From Caballeronia sp. SEWSISQ10-4 2 (GTDB lineage Bacteria > Pseudomonadota > Gammaproteobacteria > Burkholderiales > Burkholderiaceae), in assembly GCF_030464885.1 (NCBI RefSeq), contig NZ_JALPRJ010000031.1:38356-102355 (forward strand): a DNA stretch of 64,000 nt. Direction: 5' to 3'. Position 1 is the stretch's first letter. Each line of letters opens with the position of its first letter. The notes beneath the pieces are model-generated. The model did no database searches and was not told the origin of the DNA. It was given only the letters and a program-made list of their open reading frames with translations. Made by a program: the position numbers and the translations under genes. Positions 43,049 to 51,490 of the stretch are shown here, piece after piece.

Positions 43049-43873
43049 TTACGCGACGCGATCGGCGCGTCGCTCGACGAAACGGCGAACATAGTCGTTC
43101 GCGGGAAAACGCACGATGTCCTCGGGCGTGCCTTGCTGCACCAGTTCGCCGTCGCGCAGGATCGCGATCTGTGTGCCGAGCCGCAATGCTTCGTCCAGGT
43201 CGTGCGTGATGAAGACAATCGTCTTGTTCAACGTCCTCTGCAACTCGAGCAACTGATCCTGCATTTCGGTTCGGATCAGTGGATCGAGCGCCGAGAATGC
43301 TTCGTCCATCAGCAACACCTCCGTGTCCGCTGCGAGCGCACGGGCAAGCCCCACGCGCTGGCGCATCCCGCCCGATAGCTCGTCGGGAAACTTGTCGGCG
43401 TAACCGTCGAGGCCCACTTTGCCGAGCCACGTCCGGGCCTTCTCGTTCGCTGCGTCGTGACGCTCGCCGCGCACACGCAATGCATACGCCGCGTTCTCCA
43501 GCACCGTTGCATGAGGCAGCAACCCGAAGTTCTGGAACACCATGCTGACCCGATGACGCCTGAACTCGCGCAGCCCCGCCGCGTTGAGCGACAAGATGTT
43601 CTTCCCGTCGATCACGATCTCGCCCGCGCTTGGATCGATCAGCCGGTTGAAGTGGCGCACGAGCGTGGACTTGCCCGAACCGGACAAGCCCATGATCACG
43701 AAGATCTGCCCCGCTTCGATATTCAGGTTGATGTTATTGAGGCCGACGTTGCAGCCGTTGTCGGCGAGCACGTCCGCCTTCGACGCGCCGTGGCGGAGCA
43801 TGTCGATGACACGTGCATGGGTCATCGACGGCCCGAAGATCTTGTAGACATTGCTGACTCGGATAGCTGTCAT
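43049..43873 (-). CDS. Quaternary-amine ABC transporter ATP-binding protein (ProV-like, no CBS domains)
   Basis: A 274-residue ATPase of the ProV/OpuAA group: the family-specific N-terminal half (VYKIFGPSMTHARVIDMLRHGASKADVLADNGCNVGLNNINL), Walker A GLSGSGKST, VFQNFGLLPHATVLENAAYALRV, signature LSGGMRQRVGLARAL, Walker B VLLMDEAFSALDPL. The tandem CBS domains that sense ionic strength in ProV are missing; the chain ends after the core. This suggests uptake for catabolism rather than osmoprotection. Start at 43873; the longer frame runs into the permease. Confidence 0.93.
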   Translation of the reverse strand: MTAIRVSNVYKIFGPSMTHARVIDMLRHGASKADVLADNGCNVGLNNINLNIEAGQIFVIMGLSGSGKSTLVRHFNRLIDPSAGEIVIDGKNILSLNAAGLREFRRHRVSMVFQNFGLLPHATVLENAAYALRVRGERHDAANEKARTWLGKVGLDGYADKFPDELSGGMRQRVGLARALAADTEVLLMDEAFSALDPLIRTEMQDQLLELQRTLNKTIVFITHDLDEALRLGTQIAILRDGELVQQGTPEDIVRFPANDYVRRFVERRADRVA

Positions 43874-43907
43874 GTTCGCGCTCCACGCAAGAAGATTGGG
43901 CTGATGG

Positions 43908-44864
43908 TCAGACGTGACGCGATGCCGCTTCGCCCGCGGTTTCAGGATCGCCAAGATCGGCGCTGCGAACGCTCTGGCGAGCCTGCACACGCGCCCTTCT
44001 ATTCGCGCTAAGCGCCATCCGTGCGCGCCGCTCCTGCCCGTAACCCTGCGAGATCCGGTCGATCACAATCGCCAGGATGACGATCGCTATGCCCGCCTGC
44101 ATGCCCTTGCCGACATCCAGCGTCTGGATGCCGGCCAGCACGTCTTCGCCCAGGCCTCGTGAACCGATCATCGATGCGATCACGACCATGGAGAGCGACA
44201 TCATGGTGGTCTGGTTGATGCCAGCCATGATGCTCGGCCGCGCCAGCGGCAACTGCACGCCTATCAGCATCTGCCAGCGTGTCGTGCCAAAGGAGCGCGC
44301 CGCCTCCACCACGTCGCCGTCGACCTGACGAATGCCGAGGTCCGTGAGCCGGATCAGCGGCGGCAGCGAATAGATCACCGTCGCGAAGATGGCCGGCACC
44401 TTGCCGAGTCCGAAGAGCATCAGCACCGGTATCAGGTAGACAAAGCTGGGCAGCGTCTGCATCACGTCGAGCACGGGCAACAGCGTGCGGCGCACCCAGC
44501 GGTTTTGCGAGCACAGGATGCCGAGCGGCACGCCCAGTATGATCGACAGCACGGTCGCCACGAGCATCAGCGCGAGCGTCTGCATCAGCTTGTCCCAGAG
44601 CCCGAACGCGCCAATCGCGTAGAGCAGCAGCACAAACAACGCGGCCACCGAAAGCCTGCGGGTGGCGTGCCACGCAAGCACGCCGGCGAAGATCAGCAAC
44701 AGCCACGGCGGCGTGATCCGCAAGCCGCTTTCCAGCGGCACCAGCAGATATTTCAATACGACCAGGCTGAACGAGTGGAAGGCATCGCCATAGTTCTGGA
44801 CCAGCAATGCGACCTTGTCGTTAATCGGGTCAGCAAGCGATAGATGCGGAAAGATGGACGTCAT
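43908..44864 (-). CDS. Quaternary-amine ABC transporter permease (ProW-like)
   Basis: A 318-residue inner-membrane permease with six to seven hydrophobic segments, the ProW-type coupling text DVVEAARSFGTTRWQMLIGVQLPLARPSIMAGINQTTMMSLSMVVIASMIG, and an N-terminal periplasmic/cytoplasmic extension. It is 40 bases after the binding-protein gene and 34 bases before the ATPase gene, in one operon. Confidence 0.94.
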   Translation of the reverse strand: MTSIFPHLSLADPINDKVALLVQNYGDAFHSFSLVVLKYLLVPLESGLRITPPWLLLIFAGVLAWHATRRLSVAALFVLLLYAIGAFGLWDKLMQTLALMLVATVLSIILGVPLGILCSQNRWVRRTLLPVLDVMQTLPSFVYLIPVLMLFGLGKVPAIFATVIYSLPPLIRLTDLGIRQVDGDVVEAARSFGTTRWQMLIGVQLPLARPSIMAGINQTTMMSLSMVVIASMIGSRGLGEDVLAGIQTLDVGKGMQAGIAIVILAIVIDRISQGYGQERRARMALSANRRARVQARQSVRSADLGDPETAGEAASRHV

Positions 44865-44904
44865 GGTTCACTCGTCTAGAGAAGGGTCGCGCGGGTTCCC
44901 GTTT

Positions 44905-45942
44905 TCAACTGCCCAGCTTGGCCTGCACCTTGGCCGCGACATCGGCCGGCACCCACGTCTTCCACATCTCTGGGTGCGTGCGCAGGAACGTGGTGGCCAT
45001 GGCCGAGCCATCGAGTTTCTTCGAACTCATTTCAAGGATCGTGTTATTCAGGAAGTCCATCGGGAAGCTGACTTTCGAGAACAGAGCCATGGCTTGCGGT
45101 TCGGCTTCGCTGAACGGCGTCGACACGCCCACCGTCACGTGCGAAACCATGTACGACGATGCACATTGCTGCATGCTGCTTTCGTCGCGCAGGGTCTTCC
45201 AGCAGGCGTCGTTATACGACGGCATCTTGAGTTCGACGAACTTGTATTTCGCCATCAATGCAGCCGGTCCCCAGTAATAAAACACCAACGGTTTACCGCG
45301 TTGATACGCCGATTCAATCGATGCATCCAGTGCTGCGCCGGTGCCCGGGTGAAAGTTGGTATAAGACGCGTCGAGCCCAAGCACCTTGAGCAAGCGCGTG
45401 TTCACGCGTTCGCAATCCCAGCCGGTCGGGCAGTTCAGGAAACGGCCCTTCTCCGGTTCTTCGTCGTCCGCGAACAGGGACTTGTACTTCGGCAAGTCGG
45501 TGACAGAAACGAGACCCGGTGCGCTCGCCTTGATGTTGCGTGCAGCATCACCCTTGATCACGTATTCAGGCACGAACCAGCCCTCCTTCGTGCCGCCCGG
45601 CAGCGTGTCGCCCACCAGTTTGACCTTGCCAGCGGCGACCGCCTTGGACGTGATCTCGCTGCGGCCGGTCCATTGTTCGGCCCATACCTGCACGTCGTTG
45701 CTGGCCAGCGCGGTCTCGGTGGCGGCCGTGCTGCCGGGAACAACGTCAGTGGTGCAGCCGTAGCCCTTTTCAAGAATCTGGCGCAGCACTTCTGTCGCGA
45801 ATGCGCCGCTTTCCCACGTAATGCCCGCAAAGTGCACGGTCTTTCCCGAGCTGCAGAAGGTTCCAGCGGCGTGCGCAGTGCCGGCGGTGGCTGCGACCAC
45901 GACCAGCGCAGACAGGCTTGCTTTGAAGAATCGTTTGAGCAT
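44905..45942 (-). CDS. Quaternary-amine ABC substrate-binding protein (ProX/OpuAC-like)
   Basis: A 345-residue exported binding protein: signal peptide to about residue 26 (AHAAG), then an OpuAC/ProX fold with FAGITWESGAFATEVLRQILEKGYGC, VQVWAEQWTG, TKEGWFVPEYVIKGD and FYYWGPAALMAKYKFVELKMP. The Trp/Tyr-rich segments are those that form the aromatic cage for quaternary ammonium or sulfonium groups in family members. The likely ligand is a betaine (glycine betaine, carnitine, proline betaine, DMSP or relative). Confidence 0.93.
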   Translation of the reverse strand: MLKRFFKASLSALVVVAATAGTAHAAGTFCSSGKTVHFAGITWESGAFATEVLRQILEKGYGCTTDVVPGSTAATETALASNDVQVWAEQWTGRSEITSKAVAAGKVKLVGDTLPGGTKEGWFVPEYVIKGDAARNIKASAPGLVSVTDLPKYKSLFADDEEPEKGRFLNCPTGWDCERVNTRLLKVLGLDASYTNFHPGTGAALDASIESAYQRGKPLVFYYWGPAALMAKYKFVELKMPSYNDACWKTLRDESSMQQCASSYMVSHVTVGVSTPFSEAEPQAMALFSKVSFPMDFLNNTILEMSSKKLDGSAMATTFLRTHPEMWKTWVPADVAAKVQAKLGS

Positions 45943-45995
45943 CGTCTTGCACCTATGGGGAGTTGGTTTGTTGTCGATGTTTACGACGCGCGGCT

Positions 45996-46012
45996 ATCCG
46001 ATCGTATCGGAT
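45996..46012 (-). other. Intercistronic hairpin between M24 gene and binding-protein gene
   Basis: ATCCGAT-CGT-ATCGGAT is a perfect 7-base inverted repeat with a 3-base loop, touching the M24 stop codon and 54 bases before the binding-protein start. There is no T-run. It may set mRNA stability or partial termination so that transporter and enzyme amounts differ. Confidence 0.5.
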
Positions 46013-47239
46013 TCAGGCCAGAAGCCGCGCTTCGAACGGATAATCGGAGAGCAGTTCCACCCGTCCGTCGTCGCGAATGTAGACCTGCTCTTCAAGCTTC
46101 ACACCTTCGCCGCCGGCCTCGTGTCCGATGTAGCTCTCGATGCACAGCGTCATGCCGGGCTCGATCACGCCGTCGTAACCCTTGGCCTCGTTGTCCTCTC
46201 TATGCACGATGTACGGATACTCGCCCGTCATGCCGACGCCATGTGCAAGCGCAAAATAACGGCGTGCGCGATACGGCTCGGGAATCTTCCACGCCTTTGC
46301 AATGAATTCCTGGAACGTCGTGCCGGCGCGCACGTTCTCCATGTTCGAATGAATCTGCTCATAAGCGAGCCGGTAGAGATTCTTTTGCGCGTCCGTCGCC
46401 GCCACATCGCCGCAAAGAAACGTGCGCGAAAAATCCGCGTAGTAACCAAAGCGGCCGACCACGTCCGTGTCGAGTCCGACCAGCTCGCCCGACTGGATCT
46501 TGCGCGGGCTGCTTTCCTGGAACCACGGATTCGTGCGCGGCCCTGAACTGATCAGGCGCGTTTCAATGTAGTCGCCATCGGTTGCAATGATGTGCTGATG
46601 AAGATGCGCCCACAGCTCGTTCTCGCTGATGCCCGGCACGAGCGCCGCTTCCAGCTTGCGCACGCCTTCCTCGGCCGCACGTAGCGACGCGCGGATCATC
46701 TTGATCTCGTTCGGCACCTTGATAGCGCGTGCGCGTTCGAGCGGCTCCTGTGCATCGGAGACCTGATAGCCGCGCGCCTGCAACGCGAACGCCGCAGCGG
46801 ACGTCGCACTTTCGATAGCGATGCGCTTGCCGCCGCCGCTTTGTTTCACCAGCTCATCGATCTCGTCAGCCCAGCGCTCGGTGACCTGGCGAAGCATGTC
46901 GTCGCAAAAGTAATAGGAAATGGCTGTGGCGGGGCGGATTTCATCGACGGTGTCCAGGCCTTCTGCCAGGAAATCGCAGCCCGCGTATTCGAACAGCACG
47001 ACCTTGCCTTCGGCCGGCACGAACGCATAGCGCGCGGGGTTGCGCATCGAATAGACCTGCATGTTGCGCGAGCCGGTGGCGTAGCGCATATGCGTCGGGT
47101 CGAACAAGACGGCCGCGGTGAGATCGCGCTTCTTCAACTCACGACGCACGGCGGCAAGCCGCTCGCGTTGGATCTGTGCAATTTCTACCTGTGTGGGTTC
47201 GCAATCTTCAGGGAGATGGGTGGGGCGAATAATCGACAT
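46013..47239 (-). CDS. M24 metalloenzyme closely resembling DMSP lyase DddP
   Basis: A 408-residue pita-bread (M24) protein. Candidate metal ligands are Asp257, Asp259, Asp269, His333, Glu368 and Glu383. Their spacing (2, 10, 64, 35, 15) equals that of the six DddP ligands I recall (295, 297, 307, 371, 406, 421), all shifted by 38; Tyr328 matches Tyr366. The text FDPTHMRYATGSRNMQVYSMRNPARY also looks DddP-like. At the position of the proposed DddP base Asp377 there is Gly339, in HGVGMTGEYP. It is therefore DddP-like but possibly with another substrate. It is flanked by the oxygenase and betaine-type importer genes. Confidence 0.78.
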   Translation of the reverse strand: MSIIRPTHLPEDCEPTQVEIAQIQRERLAAVRRELKKRDLTAAVLFDPTHMRYATGSRNMQVYSMRNPARYAFVPAEGKVVLFEYAGCDFLAEGLDTVDEIRPATAISYYFCDDMLRQVTERWADEIDELVKQSGGGKRIAIESATSAAAFALQARGYQVSDAQEPLERARAIKVPNEIKMIRASLRAAEEGVRKLEAALVPGISENELWAHLHQHIIATDGDYIETRLISSGPRTNPWFQESSPRKIQSGELVGLDTDVVGRFGYYADFSRTFLCGDVAATDAQKNLYRLAYEQIHSNMENVRAGTTFQEFIAKAWKIPEPYRARRYFALAHGVGMTGEYPYIVHREDNEAKGYDGVIEPGMTLCIESYIGHEAGGEGVKLEEQVYIRDDGRVELLSDYPFEARLLA

Positions 47240-47261
47240 GTGGGGTTCTTTTCTTATGGGG

Positions 47262-48149
47262 TTAATCGACCAGGCTATCGGCGCGAACCAGCCGTTGCTC
47301 GGCTTCCAGATGCGCTTCCGAAACACGGCCGTATAACTGGCGTGTCCGTTCGAGCCGTCCAATCACGCCAGGCTTTTGCGAGTACGCGAAGATGGCAGTG
47401 TGACGCTCGATTTCACCCGCCACCTGCGTGACGCGGTGCAGCGAAAAACGGCCCTTGAACAACTGCAGGTCACCCGGACGCAAGGTGATGACGTTGATGG
47501 CTTCGCGCGTCTCGCCGCGCACCACGCGGCCAACGCCTTCGTAGTTTTCGCCCTGCGGCGAGCGGATGTTCGGGCAATATTCGAAGTCGCCGCCGGCGCT
47601 GGGCTGCTGCGTCATCATCGAAACAATGAATTCGTTCGTGTCGTAGTGCCATGGCTGCTCGGTGCCGGGCGGCATCACGTTCTGCACCAGGCCCGCGTAC
47701 GGATCGGCGTATTCCCAGACCCGTGTTTCCCCCAGGCAGGCCGCGACGAAGCGTTTCATCGCCCGGGCTACGTAGATACGGTGCACGATGGCATCCGCCG
47801 GAATCAGGTCGCGTGTCACAAAACCGCTGGTGCGGTCCATGAAGATGCGGCGCGGGTCCGCTTCGGACAGCGCGGGGTCGTCGGCGGTAAAGTAAGCGTT
47901 GACCTTACGAGTTGAAAAGTAGGTTTTGGCGGCAAGGGCGCGACCCTCGTTGCGCGCCCGCTCCAGTGCTTCCGGGCGCAGGAAGTCGTGCAGCACCGCG
48001 CTGCCGCTCGCTGCCAGCTCCGCGCGGCAGGCCGCCACCAGATCGTTCAGGCGGGGGCTGTCCGGGTCGTGCAGGGGATAGCGGTCGGTGTTGACGATAT
48101 CGCTGAGATCCAGGCATTCAGCATCGGCAAGTAAAACGGAGAGAACCAC
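47262..48149 (-). CDS. Fe(II)/2-oxoglutarate oxygenase, BesD/ArpA-like hydroxylase
   Basis: A 295-residue non-haem iron oxygenase. The facial triad is His168-Tyr-Asp170 (PWHYDTNEF) and His239 (FSLHRV), with Arg249 in ERHTAIF for 2-oxoglutarate. The order and spacing resemble the HalD/BesD family that chlorinates or hydroxylates free amino acids; halogenases have HxG, this one has HxD, so hydroxylation is expected. Start is GTG at 48149 with GGAG 6 bases upstream; the longer frame is rejected. It is the first gene of the operon and divergent from the LysR gene. The substrate is probably what the importer carries. Confidence 0.75.
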   Translation of the reverse strand: MVLSVLLADAECLDLSDIVNTDRYPLHDPDSPRLNDLVAACRAELAASGSAVLHDFLRPEALERARNEGRALAAKTYFSTRKVNAYFTADDPALSEADPRRIFMDRTSGFVTRDLIPADAIVHRIYVARAMKRFVAACLGETRVWEYADPYAGLVQNVMPPGTEQPWHYDTNEFIVSMMTQQPSAGGDFEYCPNIRSPQGENYEGVGRVVRGETREAINVITLRPGDLQLFKGRFSLHRVTQVAGEIERHTAIFAYSQKPGVIGRLERTRQLYGRVSEAHLEAEQRLVRADSLVD

Positions 48150-48157
48150 GGCAGGCT

Positions 48158-48174
48158 CCAAATCGATATTTTGG
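48158..48174. promoter_or_regulatory. Dyad at the start of the oxygenase operon
   Basis: CCAAA at 48158-48162 pairs with TTTGG at 48170-48174 around TCGATAT. It overlaps the region just before the oxygenase ribosome site, in the 117-base gap to the divergent LysR gene. The word CTTTTGG recurs at about 48229 and 48246. A repressor site is possible but weakly supported. Confidence 0.3.
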
Positions 48175-48266
48175 CGAGTGGATTTACGAGTCGACTTCAA
48201 CAACAATCTGCGAACGACGGCCCGATCTTTTGGCGGCCAATTTCTTTTGGAAAGCGAGTATTTCCG

Positions 48267-49169
48267 ATGGATTCCATTAGCGAACCCGATTGGTCGAAGA
48301 TCGCTTCACTCGATGCAGAACTGGTGCGAGCGTTTGTCGTCGTGGCTGAAAGCGGCGGTTTTACGGCGGCGGCACGGCAGCTTCATCGTACGCAATCGAC
48401 CATCAGCCTGCGTATCCGGACGCTCGAAGAACGGCTCGGCGCGCATCTCTTCATGCGAAATAGCCGTCATTTCGCGCTCTCCAGCGACGGCGAGAATTTC
48501 CTGATCCACGCGCGGCGGATATTGCAGGTGCAAAACGACGCGATCGCCGCGCTGACGCGGGGCAGCCGCGGCAACGTGATTCGTTTCGGGTTGCCGGAGG
48601 ATTATGCGGAGCTGTGGCTGCCGGAATTGTTACGGGCGTTTTATGCGTTACGCCCGGGCGCCCGGCCCCATATTCATTGCCGGACGTCGCTGGAGTTGCT
48701 GGAACGGCTGGGTGCGGGGGAACTCGATCTGGCGCTCGTGGTGCGGCACGGCGAACGTGCCGGGGGAAAACCCTTGGCGCGTCAGGAACTGGTGTGGGCG
48801 GCGCATCGCGATTTTGTATTGCCGACGGATGCGCCGATACCGCTCGCGCTCTTCGATGAAAGTTGTACGTACCGGCAACGTGGGTTGCAAGCGCTGACTG
48901 CGATCGGGCGCGATTATCACCTCGTGTACACGAGCCAGAGCCCGACGGGAATCCGTATTGCGGTGAATCATGGTGCGGCGGTGACGATTATTGATCGCCG
49001 TACGTTGCCCGCATGCTGGCGCACGTTCGACGAGACGCACGGGTTGCCAGCCCTGCCACCCGCGGAACTGGAGCTGCATGTGGCGCCCACCATGCGCAAT
49101 GAGGCAACGCGCGATCTGAGCGAGTTGATCGAGATGCTGGTGTCGGAGCATAGCGGTGTGATGGTTTGA
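48267..49169 (+). CDS. LysR-family regulator of the oxygenase/M24/betaine operon
   Basis: A 300-residue LysR protein: winged helix at about 15-75 (LDAELVRAFVVVAESGGFTAAARQLHRTQSTISLRIRTLEE), effector domain from about 100 (NVIRFGLPEDYAELWLPELLRAFYALRPG). The ATG at 48267 (MDSISEPDW) is the natural start. It is divergent from the five-gene operon, so it is the probable regulator. Ends just before a 6-base stem hairpin at 49171-49189. Confidence 0.9.
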   Translation: MDSISEPDWSKIASLDAELVRAFVVVAESGGFTAAARQLHRTQSTISLRIRTLEERLGAHLFMRNSRHFALSSDGENFLIHARRILQVQNDAIAALTRGSRGNVIRFGLPEDYAELWLPELLRAFYALRPGARPHIHCRTSLELLERLGAGELDLALVVRHGERAGGKPLARQELVWAAHRDFVLPTDAPIPLALFDESCTYRQRGLQALTAIGRDYHLVYTSQSPTGIRIAVNHGAAVTIIDRRTLPACWRTFDETHGLPALPPAELELHVAPTMRNEATRDLSELIEMLVSEHSGVMV

Positions 49170-49446
49170 GCGTCGGGCCTGGACCGACGTTGCAGGCATC
49201 ACCCCGACCCTCGTCAAAACCGCATTTGCCGTAGGGTCCGAAACACTGCACGAAACGATAACTTCGGAATGCTGAATCATTTCGCCTCGGGCGTTAGCTA
49301 GCCGGTTGCCGCGCCTCATCCCCGCCGAAACATCTCCCGCATCAATCCAGCGAAACTGCTCGCGACTGCTTTATTGGCGGTCGAAACTACGAGACGGCGT
49401 ATTTTCGCCACATCGAAACCCGCTCACCGTTGCAAAGGACCACTCA

Positions 49447-50382
49447 ATGCAACTTCGCACGCTGCGTTACTTTCAGGAACTCGCCCACAGTTCGTCGTTA
49501 CGCAAGGCATCCGAGCGACTGCACGTCGCGCCGAGCGCGATCAGCCGGCAGATCGAACAACTCGAGCACTACTTCGGAGTCGCGCTGCTGGAACGCGGGC
49601 CACGCGGTATCAGCCTGACGATCGAAGGGGAGTTTCTCGCGGAACGCGTGGAGTTCATGCTGCGGGAGTTCGATCAGGTGCGCACGCTGATCGCCGACCG
49701 GCACAAGCTCGAAGTCGGCTCGGTGTCGGTGTATGCATCCGAGGGTGTGGTGTCGGGGTTGCTCGCGCCCGTGCTTGCCGAGTTCGCGCGTCACTACCCC
49801 AAGATCCGCTTCAACATCGTTATTGCGAGTGCGCAACGCACGCTGGAAGCGCTATGCAGCGGCGAGGCCGACATCGGTCTCGGTTTCTATCTGCCCAAAC
49901 GCGCCGACGTCGAGGTGCATGCGCACTGCGAGCTTTGGCATCGCGTGCTGGTGTCGCCGCATCATGCGTTCAGCCAGCGCGAGAGTGTCACGCTCGCCGA
50001 TCTCGTCGACCAGCCGCTGGCGATTCCCGACTCCGCGTTTGGCGTGCGGCAAGCACTCGATCGCGTGGCGAAAGCGAGCGGCATCACGCTGAATCCGGCC
50101 TTCACCACGTGCTCGCTGGAGACTCAAAAAGCGCTCGCGCGACAAGGCGCGGCGCTCCTGATCCTGCCGCAGTTCGCTCTCGACGAGACCGGCTGCGAAG
50201 ACGGCCTGCACGCCGTGACCATCACCGATCCCGACCTGCGCCAGATCCGCGTCGAACTGTGCGTGTACCGTTACCGTCCCACATCGATTGCTGTACGCAA
50301 GTGTCTCGACATGCTGCAAACAGCGATGGCGCGATACGCGTCCGCGGTGCATCCCGCAGCCGAGCCCGCACCATCGCCGTAA
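49447..50382 (+). CDS. LysR-family transcriptional regulator (NAC/Cbl-like style)
   Basis: A 311-residue LysR protein (MQLRTLRYFQELAHSSSLRKASERLHVAPSAISRQIEQLEHYFGVALLERGPRG). Effector domain from about 92. AAGGA lies 8 bases before the ATG at 49447; the 47-residue upstream extension is not protein-like. It is convergent with the porin gene (12-base gap) and close to the porin-MFS-amidase operon, which may be its target. Confidence 0.9.
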   Translation: MQLRTLRYFQELAHSSSLRKASERLHVAPSAISRQIEQLEHYFGVALLERGPRGISLTIEGEFLAERVEFMLREFDQVRTLIADRHKLEVGSVSVYASEGVVSGLLAPVLAEFARHYPKIRFNIVIASAQRTLEALCSGEADIGLGFYLPKRADVEVHAHCELWHRVLVSPHHAFSQRESVTLADLVDQPLAIPDSAFGVRQALDRVAKASGITLNPAFTTCSLETQKALARQGAALLILPQFALDETGCEDGLHAVTITDPDLRQIRVELCVYRYRPTSIAVRKCLDMLQTAMARYASAVHPAAEPAPSP

Positions 50383-50394
50383 GCAAAACGTGGC

Positions 50395-51459
50395 TCAGAA
50401 CCGGACGATCAGGCCCGTTCCCAGGGCCAGTTGAGTCTGGCCGGGAAGCGCAGTGGTCGTGTAGTTGTTGACGCCGAAATCGCTGCCGCCGCCGTTGATC
50501 ATGTAACCGCCGGTGAGGTAGACAGTCGTGCGTTTCGACAGCCAGTAAAGCGCGGTGGCGTTGAAAAGCGTCGGCCGTCCCGCCTCGTGCTGGTAGTAAT
50601 AACGCCCACCTTCGAGCACGAGCTTGAGCGCAGGGTTCGGCATGTAGGAAGCGGCGAGCCAGTAGAGGTTGCCGTCCGGCGATGCCTGCAGCGAACCGCG
50701 CACCGCCACCGCGCCGCCTGAAATAACGACCTTGTCAAAGCCATAGCGCGCTACAGCGCTAGCCCTTCGATCAACAAGGTTCGACTGGTCGACGGTCCCA
50801 CTCACCGTGCCGCGCACCTCTTCGTAGCCGACCCGCGCCGAAAAATTGCCCGTCACATATTCCGTTGCCGCGCCCCAGTAACGCCCCGCTGCCGAGTTGC
50901 CCGCGATCTGTTGACCGAAGCTGTACATGGCCTCCACGTTCAGTCCGCTCATGTCGGGCGACAGGTACTTGACCGAGTTGTTGAGCCGCACTGTCGCCGA
51001 GGGAATCATGTTCAGCGAGAAGATGGAATAGTTGTTAAAGAGCGTCGGCTCGTAGAACACCGTCTTGTCGTATTGCACGCTGTACTGACGCCCCGCCGTG
51101 AACGTGCCGTAGCGCCCGCTCAATCCGACCAGCGCAACCCGGTTGAACAACGTATCCGACGACGCCAGCGTCCCGTTGCTCAGCGAAAACCCGTTCTCCA
51201 GGTTGAAAATCGCATGCCAGCCGCCACCCAGATCCTCACTGCCGCGCAGCCCGAAGCGCGACGGATAGGACGTGCCCGCGTTAGTCGAGGTGACCGTCGA
51301 ATCGCCCGCTGCATTCGCGTGCGTCTTGTACTGCAGGCCGGCGTCCAGCAATCCGTAAAGCGTCACGGAACTCTGTGCATGCGCAGCCGCGCTGCCAAGT
51401 CCGCCAGCCAGCGCGGCGAGCCCCAGACGCGCGAATTTTCCCTTGCGTTTTAGTTTCAT
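50395..51459 (-). CDS. Gram-negative general porin
   Basis: A 354-residue outer-membrane porin: signal peptide with an unusually basic start (MKLKRKGKFARLG) and cleavage after AHA, first strand SSVTLYGLLDAGLQY, LGGGWHAIFNLENGF loop, and terminal Phe (LIVRF). It is the last gene of the amidase-MFS-porin set (31 bases after the MFS stop), so it probably lets the pathway substrate cross the outer membrane. Confidence 0.93.
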   Translation of the reverse strand: MKLKRKGKFARLGLAALAGGLGSAAAHAQSSVTLYGLLDAGLQYKTHANAAGDSTVTSTNAGTSYPSRFGLRGSEDLGGGWHAIFNLENGFSLSNGTLASSDTLFNRVALVGLSGRYGTFTAGRQYSVQYDKTVFYEPTLFNNYSIFSLNMIPSATVRLNNSVKYLSPDMSGLNVEAMYSFGQQIAGNSAAGRYWGAATEYVTGNFSARVGYEEVRGTVSGTVDQSNLVDRRASAVARYGFDKVVISGGAVAVRGSLQASPDGNLYWLAASYMPNPALKLVLEGGRYYYQHEAGRPTLFNATALYWLSKRTTVYLTGGYMINGGGSDFGVNNYTTTALPGQTQLALGTGLIVRF

Positions 51460-51490
51460 GTCGATGCCTTAGCGTGTGGTGATGTAACCG

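Noticed and set aside
46013..47239. Ectoine hydrolase (DoeA/EutD), also an M24 protein
   Set aside because: No other ectoine catabolic gene is nearby and the sequence text and metal spacing look like DddP.
47262..48149. Radical halogenase
   Set aside because: The iron site has HxD (Asp170), not the HxG needed to bind chloride.
49171..49189. Hairpin after the LysR gene as a terminator
   Set aside because: Only a 6-base stem (CGTCGG/CCGACG) and no T-run, so not listed as a terminator.
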